A DNA stretch of 21,105 nucleotides from Candidatus Mcinerneyibacteriota bacterium. Lineage in GTDB: Bacteria > AUK180 > JAQVHJ01. The notes beneath the pieces were generated by a model, which saw nothing but the letters and a program-made list of their open reading frames with translations, was not told where the DNA came from and ran no database searches. Numbering within the stretch: the stretch's first letter is position 1; the number at the start of each line of letters is the position of its first letter. The stretch is from assembly GCA_030630935.1 (NCBI GenBank), contig DAOVMD010000005.1, positions 1-21,105 on the forward strand, read 5' to 3'. The translations under genes were made by a program, and so were the position numbers. This document shows positions 1 to 7,716 of this stretch, in pieces.

Positions 1-167
1 ATAAAGATTTCTTAATTTAACAAATATTCATATAAAATAAAACAAATGTATCACAAGCAATTTTAACAGGACAAAGACAGACTTGAATACATACATAAAT
101 AAATCTAAACAACTTTATTTTTCACTATTATAGATTCAAGATGTAATAAAAAAGGAGGTTAAAAGAT
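1..167. other. AT-rich upstream region of first gene
   Basis: This is AT-rich sequence with no open frame that I can support. It ends in a strong Shine-Dalgarno (AAAGGAGG at 151-158) nine bases before the ATG at 168. A TATTATAGAT-like stretch lies at about 126-135, but I see no convincing -35 partner, so I do not call a promoter. Confidence 0.5.
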
Positions 168-476
168 ATGAATTTGAATAAATTGATAGAGATAATCCAT
201 GAACCTACATATTTTTTATTTATATGGGGTATCCCATTAATTCTTCTTATTGCTGTATATTTATTGATACTATACCTTAAGAAGAAAGGAAAAAAAATTG
301 TGAGATATATTGCTTTTGCATGGGCTATTTATGGTTGGTTATTACTTTCAATTTATGCCTTTTCTTTTACAAGAAGTCTTTTTTTAGGCATAACTTTTGC
401 TACTCTACTACCAACATTAAGTTTTGCATTAGAAAAGATTAAGAAAAATAGAAAAACGAAAGAAGACAATAATTAG
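168..476 (+). CDS. Small three-helix membrane protein, unknown function
   Basis: This encodes a 102-aa protein that I do not recognise. It shows three hydrophobic segments at about residues 15-37, 45-66 and 67-88. Lys/Arg-rich patches sit between helices 1 and 2 (KKKGKKIVR) and at the C-terminus (KKNRKTKEDNN), which suggests those parts face the cytoplasm. There is no signal peptidase site and no catalytic motif. The start is well supported by an AAAGGAGG Shine-Dalgarno nine bases upstream. The gene stands alone: more than 1.2 kb of non-coding DNA separates it from the next gene. It ends in TAG. It could be a small inner-membrane accessory protein, but nothing in the sequence assigns a role. 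Confidence 0.7.
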   Translation: MNLNKLIEIIHEPTYFLFIWGIPLILLIAVYLLILYLKKKGKKIVRYIAFAWAIYGWLLLSIYAFSFTRSLFLGITFATLLPTLSFALEKIKKNRKTKEDNN

Positions 477-528
477 CTTCTACAGTTTTTTAGTTCTCGT
501 CAGATCTTCGATAGTCGACCTGCTATTC

Positions 529-634
529 TCAAGCAACTTCGTTACTTGAACAGAGAGCAGATAGCAGAGAACCGACCCAGAACCACGCACTTCGTTAGGG
601 TATCTGAACTCTGGAGCAGTTGTTTTACAGATAA
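529..634. repeat. Dispersed intergenic repeat, copy A
   Basis: This block opens with an imperfect hairpin, TCAAGCAAC-TTC-GTTACTTGA (one mismatch). It continues with a low-complexity CAGAGAGCAGATAGCAGAG stretch, then GACCCAGAA, CACGCACTTCGTTAGGGTATCTG and a CAGTTGTTTT...AGATA end. The same elements in the same order occur at 17446-17582, where the hairpin is perfect. Its right end and the following bases to about 690 also match 16505-16577. Related non-coding segments lying after or between genes suggest a dispersed intergenic element of unknown function. Confidence 0.65.
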
Positions 635-750
635 AAGTACTTCATTGAGCGAAGCGCAGGTGTCCCATGTGTCCTTAGAACATCGGGATTAAACTCTTCT
701 CTTTTTAGTGTGTTTCGCGTGGTTAGTTGTGATTTTTTCTTTTTTTGTTT

Positions 751-812
751 TCTCGGAGTTTATCCCGAACTTTTTGCTTCGGGACGTCCGGAGTTTATCC
801 CGTTTTTTCGGG
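751..812. repeat. Paired short hairpins with a duplicated GGAGTTTATCCCG
   Basis: The string CGGAGTTTATCCCG occurs twice (754-767 and 789-802). The first copy forms the hairpin TCCCGAA (763-769) with TTCGGGA (778-784), giving a perfect 7-bp stem. The second pairs CCCG (799-802) with CGGG (809-812) around six Ts. Neither is followed by a T-tract, so a terminator role is not supported. They look like reduced intergenic repeats. Confidence 0.45.
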
Positions 813-1237
813 GCGGTGAAATATTTTTTACATTCAAGCGAACCCTGAAGTATCAGTAGCTCTAAGCAAATGTAAACTACATAAATAAGTCCATTACGAG
901 TCTCTTTAAAGTCACTGTTAAATTTTTTCTTGTTTTTTCCTTTTGTTATTTGTTTTATTTTTTTCTTTTGTAATGAGTGATTAATGGGACACTCTTGATA
1001 AATTCGGAAAATACATTTCTTTGGAGAACAAAGTATATTTTATTAATAATGTTACTGATCCCATTTACAGAATGTCCCAAATTCTTTCTTTTTCTGTTTT
1101 TTCACGAATTTCTTCGACCTTAATCCAATGTTTTTGAAAATCCCTGTAATTTTCTGAAAAAAATAACAAATTAATAAATTATAATGCTTTAATGTATATC
1201 CTGAAAATACAAATTGTTTTTACTTTTTAAATATTAA

Positions 1238-1259
1238 AAAATTAAAATGTTTTAATTTT
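1238..1259. repeat. AT-only palindrome
   Basis: AAAATTAAAA and TTTTAATTTT form a perfect 10-bp inverted repeat around TG. Being A/T only in a very AT-rich stretch, it may be chance. It could also be an AT-rich protein-binding site. Confidence 0.35.
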
Positions 1260-1423
1260 AAGTTAAGTAGAATATTACGATAACCACAAATATATAAATA
1301 ATATTTCATGTAATTCTCATTGTCGAAGCATTAAAAGATTATGAAATATTAATATAAAAAACACAAAGCAATTACGTTGTTTTACCTGATGAAAAACCAC
1401 AAAAAAAGTGAACAATTGTTTTC

Positions 1424-1453
1424 TTGACTTTAAACACATTGATGAAATATAAT
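1424..1453 (+). promoter_or_regulatory. Candidate sigma70-type promoter for the large operon
   Basis: TTGACT (1424-1429) and TATAAT (1448-1453) are separated by 18 bases. Nothing else this close to consensus is visible before the operon at 1739. A start near 1460 would give a leader of about 280 nt, much longer than needed for ribosome binding, so the leader may carry regulation. Confidence 0.55.
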
Positions 1454-1459
1454 AGTAGT

Positions 1460-1738
1460 GAGGCAAGAGGTTCTTTGAAATAATTTGAAACCGGATAGAA
1501 AATCCTGAAAAGAGGCTGGGCGAGTTACTCCTTCTAAAATATGAAAGGACGCTTCCCCTTTTAATTTTTTTCGCCAATTAAAGAAAACAGTACCTTCCAA
1601 ATAACAACACAACAACAGGTAGGCAATTCGAGCACCGACAGGCAGGCAACACGCATGCTGACAGGTCGAAGATTACGCCGCGCCATAAGGTGCGGTGCGC
1701 TGCTCGTCCAACCTCTTTTATATAAATAAAGGAATCAG
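1460..1738 (+). promoter_or_regulatory. Putative long 5' leader of the operon
   Basis: This lies between the 1424-1453 promoter and the ATG at 1739. It is richer in G and C than the DNA on either side and contains possible structure. An ACAGG-starting unit recurs at exactly 23-nt spacing (1615, 1638, 1661). The hairpin CCGCGCC-ATAA-GGTGCGG sits at 1678-1695 (one G-U pair). I could not match it to a known riboswitch. The Shine-Dalgarno AAAGGA (1728-1733) is at the end. Confidence 0.4.
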
Positions 1739-2134
1739 ATGAAGTTAATAGAGAAATTTGCAATCACATTATTAGTATTATTATTTCTATATTTAATTTA
1801 TGATAATTTGAGCAGGATAAATATGAATAATAGAATAGAATGCACAGAAGTTGAGGATATAATCGAACAGGAGAGCAGTGATCTTGGCCGTGTAACCCTT
1901 GATATGAACAGTATTCTTAATTACAGGGGCAGTTCAGATGAGACCATTATACTTCAGCGTCTGCTTAGCCGAATTCTTAAAAAACCGGTTAAACAAACAG
2001 GAAAATTTGATAAGGAGACACAGCGTTCATTGATTATCTTTCAAAAGATATTACGTTTGACACCGACCGGGAAGATGGATAGGGAGACAAAATTAGAACT
2101 CTGTAAACATATTCATCTGCTTTATGAAGAATAA
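1739..2134 (+). CDS. Membrane-anchored peptidoglycan-binding domain protein
   Basis: This is a 131-aa protein. Residues 1-22 form an N-terminal membrane anchor (KFAITLLVLLFLYLIYDNL) and a short linker follows. Residues about 65-122 match the PG_binding_1 (PF01471) pattern: an ILQRLL helix, TGKFDKETQRSLIIFQK, then a second TGKMDRETK turn. The paired TGxxDxET motifs and the FQ helix are the family signature. By family knowledge it binds cell-wall peptidoglycan; with a single anchor it would reach from the inner membrane into the periplasm. It is the first gene of a nine-gene operon and may fix the encoded apparatus to the wall. AAAGGA five bases upstream supports the ATG. Its end overlaps the next gene by 11 bases. 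The family call is firm; the role in a complex is inference. Confidence 0.8.
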   Translation: MKLIEKFAITLLVLLFLYLIYDNLSRINMNNRIECTEVEDIIEQESSDLGRVTLDMNSILNYRGSSDETIILQRLLSRILKKPVKQTGKFDKETQRSLIIFQKILRLTPTGKMDRETKLELCKHIHLLYEE

Positions 2135-2636
2135 ATATTATAATATATTGTTCTTTACTTTTGTAGTTAATTTAGCGATTCTTGTTCTTGGTTATTTCAA
2201 TACAATATTTATTGAGGATGAACCATATATAATTCGGGAGGAGGAACGAATGATCTTGAAAAACCTAAAGAGTTTTGAGATGAAGGAGAAGGAGTTTTTT
2301 ATTCTCTTTAATAAAATCCGAACCCGGGATGGTCTTGAAGGGTATGACTCAGTCAAGGAATTTTATACCAAGCTTCAGAAATTTCCACCGGAGCCGAAGG
2401 ATAAACTTCAAAAGACCTTGAACGAGTTATTCATTGAAGCCTATTCGGAAGCGGATAAATCGATTCAGAGAATTTATATTTATCGGAAGACAGGCGAACC
2501 TATCGCTTTAATTTATTCAAATCTTTTTGAGGATAAATTTATAAATAAGCGCGGAGAACTCCTTAAATCAATTTTAAGAACCAGGACCTTACTTAAGCAG
2601 CATATTAAGGATAGAAAAAATGCCAAAGAAAAATAA
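2124..2636 (+). CDS. Bitopic membrane protein, unknown function
   Basis: This is a 170-aa protein that I do not recognise. It has one hydrophobic segment at about residues 7-27 (ILFFTFVVNLAILVLGYF). The remaining 140 residues are charged, mostly helical in character, and contain no cysteines. The C-terminus is strongly basic (KQHIKDRKNAKEK). There is no catalytic motif. The ATG lies inside the end of the peptidoglycan-binding gene (11-base overlap) and has no obvious Shine-Dalgarno, so translation is probably coupled to it. It in turn overlaps the next gene by 17 bases. The anchor-plus-soluble-domain plan resembles periplasmic scaffold subunits of envelope machines, but that is inference. Confidence 0.7.
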   Translation: MKNKYYNILFFTFVVNLAILVLGYFNTIFIEDEPYIIREEERMILKNLKSFEMKEKEFFILFNKIRTRDGLEGYDSVKEFYTKLQKFPPEPKDKLQKTLNELFIEAYSEADKSIQRIYIYRKTGEPIALIYSNLFEDKFINKRGELLKSILRTRTLLKQHIKDRKNAKEK

Positions 2637-3075
2637 AGAATCGCTCCAACAAGAGATCAAGGAATTATTGGACATAGAAGATAAGCATGAAAGTATTGAC
2701 TTAGTAAATTATTTGAATGATCTTGATATTGAGCTTCAGCGTTTAATTAGAAATCTTTTAAAATTAAAGAATAATGCGGATCGGGCTACTGTTAAGGAGA
2801 CTGTTGAGAGTGTTAAGGTAGATAAGTTTCTGGAGTTTTATTTATGTGAAAATGGTTTTAAAGTAGAGAATAACCATGTGATGAAGGACGGGATAAGGTA
2901 TAAAGTATTCGAGAACACTTTTTCTTATCTAAAAAAGCATAATTTATTTCAGAAAAAACACTCTATTTTAGTTGTTCGAGGTGAGGAGAATAAAAGCAGG
3001 ATCCTTAAAGTAGCCCTTTTAGATAACCCGGTATTTATAAGGTTACCGGATAATTCAATTGAAAGGCTGGTTTAA
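2620..3075 (+). CDS. Soluble protein, unknown function, in envelope operon
   Basis: This is a 151-aa protein with no signal peptide and no membrane segment, so it is probably cytoplasmic. Residues about 5-65 look like long amphipathic helices rich in Leu, Glu and Lys (coiled-coil-like). Residues about 70-151 look like a small alpha/beta domain with strands such as KHSILVVRGEE and RILKVALLD. I recognise no family. AAGGA at 2607-2611 supports the ATG, and the gene overlaps its upstream neighbour by 17 bases. As the soluble protein between membrane subunits and just before the ATPase, it could be a cytoplasmic adaptor or stator; this is inference from position only. Confidence 0.65.
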   Translation: MPKKNKESLQQEIKELLDIEDKHESIDLVNYLNDLDIELQRLIRNLLKLKNNADRATVKETVESVKVDKFLEFYLCENGFKVENNHVMKDGIRYKVFENTFSYLKKHNLFQKKHSILVVRGEENKSRILKVALLDNPVFIRLPDNSIERLV

Positions 3076-3077
3076 TT

Positions 3078-3248
3078 ATGGATAGGTTTATAATATATTA
3101 TATTAATGGAATTATTACGGTCTGGATATTTACAAAGGCATATTACTTCCAGGTTGTTTCAATTTTAGGTTGTGTGATTTTAATCATTCAAGAGCTCTTG
3201 TTAATCAAGGAGAAAACCTCTTTTAAGAAGAAGGTCAGTTATGTTTAA
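3078..3248 (+). CDS. 56-aa membrane peptide
   Basis: An ATG two bases after the stop of the preceding gene opens a 56-codon frame, beginning MDRFIIYYINGIITVWIFTK and ending FKKKVSYV. It is hydrophobic from residue 4 to about 43, enough for one or two membrane helices (about 4-19 and 23-43), then has a basic tail (KEKTSFKKK). Its stop (TAA, 3246-3248) lies eight bases inside the next gene. Without it there would be a 165-base hole in an otherwise gapless operon, which supports it as a real gene. Small hydrophobic proteins are common next to VirB4-type ATPases (VirB2, VirB3), but similarity to either cannot be claimed from sequence. Confidence 0.6.
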   Translation: MDRFIIYYINGIITVWIFTKAYYFQVVSILGCVILIIQELLLIKEKTSFKKKVSYV

Positions 3249-3735
3249 ACCCAGTATTAAACAGTATCTAAGTCTGTCAATTTCGTACATCTTATTAGCA
3301 GCAGTATTACTTTTTGCAAATATGTTTATTGTTAAGCCTTTAGTAGGGGTTCTTAATAGTGTTTGTATTTTCACAACAATTCTTTTTATTCTTTATAATC
3401 CTTCAGAAGCCCGCAGGTTCATAATAAATTTAAAGCGCTTTATATTTGGTTATAATCTCGGATTATTAGGTTACAGGTTTTTATTATTATTAATTCTTCA
3501 AGTTCCGGCAGAGGAGTGGAATAAAATTTATAATATTAAATCACCAAAAGTTGTTGGATTCACAGGAAGGAACTTACTTGTTACATTATTGGTAATAGGA
3601 ATTTACATGATACCGATTGGGTATCTCACATATTTATTTAAATCTCTATTTTTCCATCCTAGAACAGATAGTCTCCGTAAGGAGCAAGAACGAATTTTGA
3701 GGACTGGAGATCAGGGTTTGAGACATGTGGAATAG
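3241..3735 (+). CDS. Polytopic membrane protein preceding the ATPase
   Basis: This is a 164-aa protein with about four hydrophobic segments near residues 10-30, 33-52, 72-88 and 111-133. Basic residues (RRFIINLKRF) lie between the second and third, and the charged tail runs from about 139. I do not recognise the family. It ends in TAG at 3733-3735. The ATPase frame is the same reading frame and begins only six bases later, so the two would form a single membrane-anchored ATPase if the amber codon were absent or read through. This makes it the likely inner-membrane partner of the ATPase, much as VirB3 is often fused to VirB4 in type IV systems. That analogy is structural, not based on sequence similarity. 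Confidence 0.7.
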   Translation: MFKPSIKQYLSLSISYILLAAVLLFANMFIVKPLVGVLNSVCIFTTILFILYNPSEARRFIINLKRFIFGYNLGLLGYRFLLLLILQVPAEEWNKIYNIKSPKVVGFTGRNLLVTLLVIGIYMIPIGYLTYLFKSLFFHPRTDSLRKEQERILRTGDQGLRHVE

Positions 3736-3741
3736 AAGAAA

Positions 3742-6700
3742 TTGAATTTACTTCAAAGAATAACAGGCTTATTTAGAAAAGAACAAAGACCATGCACAGA
3801 TATTTCGAGTGTTAATTTACTATATCAGGATATTATCGTTAAACAAAACAATAAGTTTGACCGTTTAGAACTTTGCGTAAGAGACTCATCTGAATCCACG
3901 CGGTGTAACGGATTTTATAAAACAATTAAATTATTAAAAGTTGTTAAGGTTCCGCAGCAATTACGTGAGCGCGAGTCTCTACTTGGAATTCATGCAGAAG
4001 TATTAAGTGGTTTATGGGTAAATAACATTGTTTTTATAAATATAATTGCAAATATAATTAATAATGATCGTGGCCGGAAGGGTTTATTATTTCTTTATGG
4101 AGTTGAAGGGACAGGTTCAACTCTGGAGGAATCCGTTATTTCTGCGGAAGAGGGGTATGCATCCTTAACAGGGTTATTAAGAGGAAACTTTAAACAATTA
4201 CGCTTTGAAGATTTAACAATGGGTGATTTCTCAGAGATCTTTTCGAGGATGGAAGGTTTTAAAAGACTTATGGTTATCAGGGGAATTCCTTCTTCGAAAT
4301 CTGGTATGGGAACTTCTGCCCAATCAGAACTCGGTTTCAATAATAGCCAAATTGAAGAGGTTAACGAGGAGTTTCTAAGAGGTTTAATAGATGAAGAATA
4401 TCTAATGGTTTCAATTTCTGTCCCGATTGATTATGGCACATTAAATTTTTGGATTCATGAAACTGCAACAAAACTCTCAAAATGGAAATCAGATGTTGAA
4501 GGGATGAAATCAATTACTGCCGGGGTCTCAATTCCTTTTATGATGATAGGAATGCTTGGTCGTCAAATGGGAAATTCATATCAGGAAGCGAGTAGTATTA
4601 CATCGACAAATTCCACAGCAGATTCCATAAGTGAGATGCTTACAACTGGGGAGAGTTCCGGTGTTACGCAGGGTGAGAGTATTTTAAACAGTATTAGCAC
4701 GACTGAGGGGACGAATGAAAGTCACGCGATCTCGAGCGGTTTTTCCGATTCACTTGGGAACAACATGGGGTTCTCGAAAGGAAATAACTATTCGGAAGGT
4801 AATCAAATTAATCATTCCGATAATGTTTCCAATTCACATAGTAATGGATCAAGTACGCAGGAATCAAATTCATATTCAAGAATGAATTCTCAAACTAACC
4901 ACCATTCAATTACACATTCCCAGTCCCAAACACGGTCTCATAGCGAGACTCATGGAGTTGGGCAAAACATTAATTTCTCTACTAATTGGGGTAAGAACAT
5001 CTCTAACTCATCTTCACTTGGTGAGAGTTGGCAGAATAACTTCTCCACAATAAATAGCAGGACAAACTCCAGCTCAATGTCAGATGGAATTTCTAATTCA
5101 GTAGGGAAAACGTCGTATGATAATTTTTACCAGACCAGCTTTTCCAAACCGCCAAAGATGCAGACTTGTGTTTGGAACTCTGGTTCAGGCTGGAATGCAG
5201 GGGCAGGTTTAAATGCCGGCATTGATGCGATTGGCGGTGCGATAAAGGGCGGGTATAATAAATCGCAGGGTTTTGCAGAGGGGTTCAGGCAGATAAATAA
5301 TTCGGATTTCATGGATTTTTACCGTGATACAAAAGACTTCCTTCCCCAGAGTCAAATGAATAATCCTTATAAAGTTTTCACACCAAAGAATGTTATGGGG
5401 ACAATGAGTAATGATATTCCTTTTGGTACGGGCTATACATTATACCAGGGTAATCCAATTACTAATAGTGTATCCAATAATATTACAAATTCAGTTGGTG
5501 AAGCAATTACAAACGGTGTTAATATAAGTAATGGTTTAGGAGGAAATGTTGTTAATTCAATTGTGAACGGAGTATCCCGGAACCTTGGTATCACGACAGG
5601 TTTTTCAAGGCAGCAATCTGTAACGGATGGTTGGAGTGTTACACAGGGAGTTGCAGAAACATTCGGGACATCTCAGACAACTGGGGTATCAGAGGGTATG
5701 ACTCAGGGAAATTCTCAGATGATAACAAATGGAACTTCAAACGGGTATAGCGATGGATACTCTAACACGAATAGTACCGGAGGTTCATCTGTTTATAATA
5801 CAGGCAACTCCATTAATAGAGGATCAACATATTCAAGTTCATTTTCAAATGGAACAAATCAATCGACGTCATCCACTGAAGGTACTACAAAAATGAATTC
5901 AACTTCTCACCAGGTCTCGACACAGGAGACTAAAGGTACTACTCAAACGGAATCAAGAGGGAATAGCATAGGTCTGGTAAACGGATTCGGATTTAACCGG
6001 GGAATAAATGCCGGGTTATCTTCAAGTTTTGGGCTTGCCCCGTCAATTATGATCAGCCATTCAAGACGTGAGTTTGATGAAGCAAGAGAGAATATTTCCA
6101 GGTTATATGGTGTATTAAAGGAGAGGTTATTAGTTGGATTAAATACAGGTATTTTCTCAACTTCAACTTATATTATTACTCCTGATAACTTCGTAGCATC
6201 AAAAGCAAAGGCCTTAATAAAAAGTGCATTTCTTAATAATGAACTTCTTAGCCCAATTCAGATTTTGGAACCTAAGGAAGAAACAGAAGAATATCTAAGA
6301 CAATATCTTAAGACCTTTGGGCAATGTACTCTTCCCGAAGAAGATTCGCATCCTATTGAAACATATAAATATTGCCAGACGTTATTACCAAGAGAGTTGG
6401 CAGCATTTAATCATCCTCCACGAGTGGAAATAGGCGGAATATATACAACAGTTGAAAATATCCCGGATTCTTTTGCGCTACCCAGTGATAGGCTTGGAAA
6501 GATTGAGATTGGAACAATAATTTCTCCGGAGACAGGGGAGAGTTCAATTTTCAGGTTTGGATTAACAGAAAACGAAATTGTACACACTTCAATTTATGGA
6601 ATTACAGGGAGCGGAAAAACCAATGGTGCACTTCAGTATATAACTCAAATTGCAAATAACTTCAAGAATATAAACATTAATATATTTGATTTTAAAAATG

Positions 6701-7716
6701 ATTGGAGAAATTTATATAATGCAATTACTGATAAAGACAGGTTTAGATTTTTTAGTTTATATAATGAAAAGTTACACCCGTTTAGATTTAATCCGTTAAG
6801 GGTTCCAAAAGGCCTAGATGCTGAAGAGTGGAAGGATACTATAACAGAAGTATTTTGCCTTGAAAACCTACTGGGAGAGAAACAATTTGGAATTATTGAT
6901 CAGGCAATTTATAAGCTATATGAAGATAATGGAGTATTTGATGACCCTGATAAGAGCTCTTTTCTCTCTTCAAAAATTACACTGGTTGATTTATATAACC
7001 TTTTAAAGCAGGAATCAGGAGACGTGAAAAGTAAGAACCTCCTTGATTCATATCATGGGATACTTATTAGACTTCGAAAATTTACTAATAAAAAATCAAG
7101 GCTATTTAAATTATACAGCACGCCTTATCAATCGATAAAGGTTGAGAATTTATTTAATAAAAATTATATTACTGTTTTTGAAGGTCAAAGGTTAGATCAT
7201 CAGACAAAAAAATTTATTCTGGGTCTTGTTGCCGCAGCGGAATATAAATATTCCCTTGCATACCCAACCGAAGAACTATCGCGTATGATTGTATTTGAAG
7301 AAGCTCATGAGATAATTAAAGGTTCAGATAGCCTTGACAGTCCTATTAAAGAAACGAGTATATATGAAAAAATGTTCATGGAATGCCGTGGTTTGGGAAC
7401 GATGATTGTAATTATTGCACAGAATATGTCAATGATACCATTGACGGTAAGGCAAAATTGTCCTAATCTATTTATTTTTAAGCTTACAAATGAAGAAGAT
7501 TTAAAGTTAGTTATGCGGAGCATTGGTCGTGATGAGCGAATTGACCACAGGGATATAATCAGGTATATTGCAAACAAGGGGATTGGGTACTCGACAGTAA
7601 AAATTGGGAATGTAACGGATTACTTAAAGGCACAGCCTGTGGAAGTTTTATTTGATTATAAAAAAATAAAGAGGATTTCAGATAATGAACTTGAAAGAAT
7701 ACCAAGTCGTATTTAG
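3742..7716 (+). CDS. HerA/VirB4-like (DUF87-type) ATPase with Ser/Asn-rich insertion
   Basis: This is a 1324-aa putative motor. Residues 1-270 form a globular domain with a LYGVEGTG stretch, as in the N-terminal parts of VirB4/HerA-like pumps. Residues about 275-765 are a Ser/Asn/Gly/Thr-rich low-complexity region, broken at about 469-569 by a more ordinary segment. The ATPase core follows: Walker A GITGSGKT at 953-960; Walker B with the HerA-type EEAH signature, MIVFEEAHE at 1182-1190; a possible arginine finger R1216 in ECRGLG; and sensor IIAQN at 1224-1228. Such ATPases are hexameric pumps for DNA or protein. The start is TTG with a poor ribosome site, and the first internal Met comes about 160 residues in. 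The end overlaps the next gene by 32 bases. The ATPase class is firm; the substrate is unknown. Confidence 0.85.
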   Translation: MNLLQRITGLFRKEQRPCTDISSVNLLYQDIIVKQNNKFDRLELCVRDSSESTRCNGFYKTIKLLKVVKVPQQLRERESLLGIHAEVLSGLWVNNIVFINIIANIINNDRGRKGLLFLYGVEGTGSTLEESVISAEEGYASLTGLLRGNFKQLRFEDLTMGDFSEIFSRMEGFKRLMVIRGIPSSKSGMGTSAQSELGFNNSQIEEVNEEFLRGLIDEEYLMVSISVPIDYGTLNFWIHETATKLSKWKSDVEGMKSITAGVSIPFMMIGMLGRQMGNSYQEASSITSTNSTADSISEMLTTGESSGVTQGESILNSISTTEGTNESHAISSGFSDSLGNNMGFSKGNNYSEGNQINHSDNVSNSHSNGSSTQESNSYSRMNSQTNHHSITHSQSQTRSHSETHGVGQNINFSTNWGKNISNSSSLGESWQNNFSTINSRTNSSSMSDGISNSVGKTSYDNFYQTSFSKPPKMQTCVWNSGSGWNAGAGLNAGIDAIGGAIKGGYNKSQGFAEGFRQINNSDFMDFYRDTKDFLPQSQMNNPYKVFTPKNVMGTMSNDIPFGTGYTLYQGNPITNSVSNNITNSVGEAITNGVNISNGLGGNVVNSIVNGVSRNLGITTGFSRQQSVTDGWSVTQGVAETFGTSQTTGVSEGMTQGNSQMITNGTSNGYSDGYSNTNSTGGSSVYNTGNSINRGSTYSSSFSNGTNQSTSSTEGTTKMNSTSHQVSTQETKGTTQTESRGNSIGLVNGFGFNRGINAGLSSSFGLAPSIMISHSRREFDEARENISRLYGVLKERLLVGLNTGIFSTSTYIITPDNFVASKAKALIKSAFLNNELLSPIQILEPKEETEEYLRQYLKTFGQCTLPEEDSHPIETYKYCQTLLPRELAAFNHPPRVEIGGIYTTVENIPDSFALPSDRLGKIEIGTIISPETGESSIFRFGLTENEIVHTSIYGITGSGKTNGALQYITQIANNFKNININIFDFKNDWRNLYNAITDKDRFRFFSLYNEKLHPFRFNPLRVPKGLDAEEWKDTITEVFCLENLLGEKQFGIIDQAIYKLYEDNGVFDDPDKSSFLSSKITLVDLYNLLKQESGDVKSKNLLDSYHGILIRLRKFTNKKSRLFKLYSTPYQSIKVENLFNKNYITVFEGQRLDHQTKKFILGLVAAAEYKYSLAYPTEELSRMIVFEEAHEIIKGSDSLDSPIKETSIYEKMFMECRGLGTMIVIIAQNMSMIPLTVRQNCPNLFIFKLTNEEDLKLVMRSIGRDERIDHRDIIRYIANKGIGYSTVKIGNVTDYLKAQPVEVLFDYKKIKRISDNELERIPSRI

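Larger units (their letters stand above)
477..1738. other. Long non-coding, repeat-rich intergenic region
   Basis: No credible gene is visible in these 1.26 kb; the open frames on the minus strand lack ribosome sites and protein-like composition. From left to right it holds a dispersed repeat (529-634), a short hairpin block (751-812), a pyrimidine-rich tract (about 918-973), a separated inverted repeat GGGACACTCT/AGAATGTCCC (986-995 and 1069-1078), a very AT-rich stretch with a palindrome (1238-1259), a promoter (1424-1453) and a GC-richer leader with a 23-nt periodicity (1615-1670). The last part is probably the 5' leader of the large operon. Confidence 0.7.

Noticed and set aside
1460-1738. 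Known riboswitch (c-di-GMP, SAM, TPP, cobalamin) in the operon leader
   Set aside because: I looked for their conserved cores by eye and found none; a covariance search would be decisive.
1317-1763. Open frames of 61-86 codons on the minus strand in the leader region
   Set aside because: They overlap each other in different frames, lack ribosome sites, and have Cys/Phe-rich composition unlike the real proteins here; the plus-strand promoter runs through the same bases.
3733-3735. Genome-wide recoding of TAG as sense
   Set aside because: TAG is the natural end of several other genes here (for example at 476, 12555, 17442 and 18518), so the amber codon before the ATPase is more likely a local case.
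3742-7716. Assignment of the ATPase to conjugation or to a contractile injection system
   Set aside because: No relaxase, coupling protein, pilin, sheath, tube or baseplate gene is present; only the general HerA/VirB4-like class can be supported.
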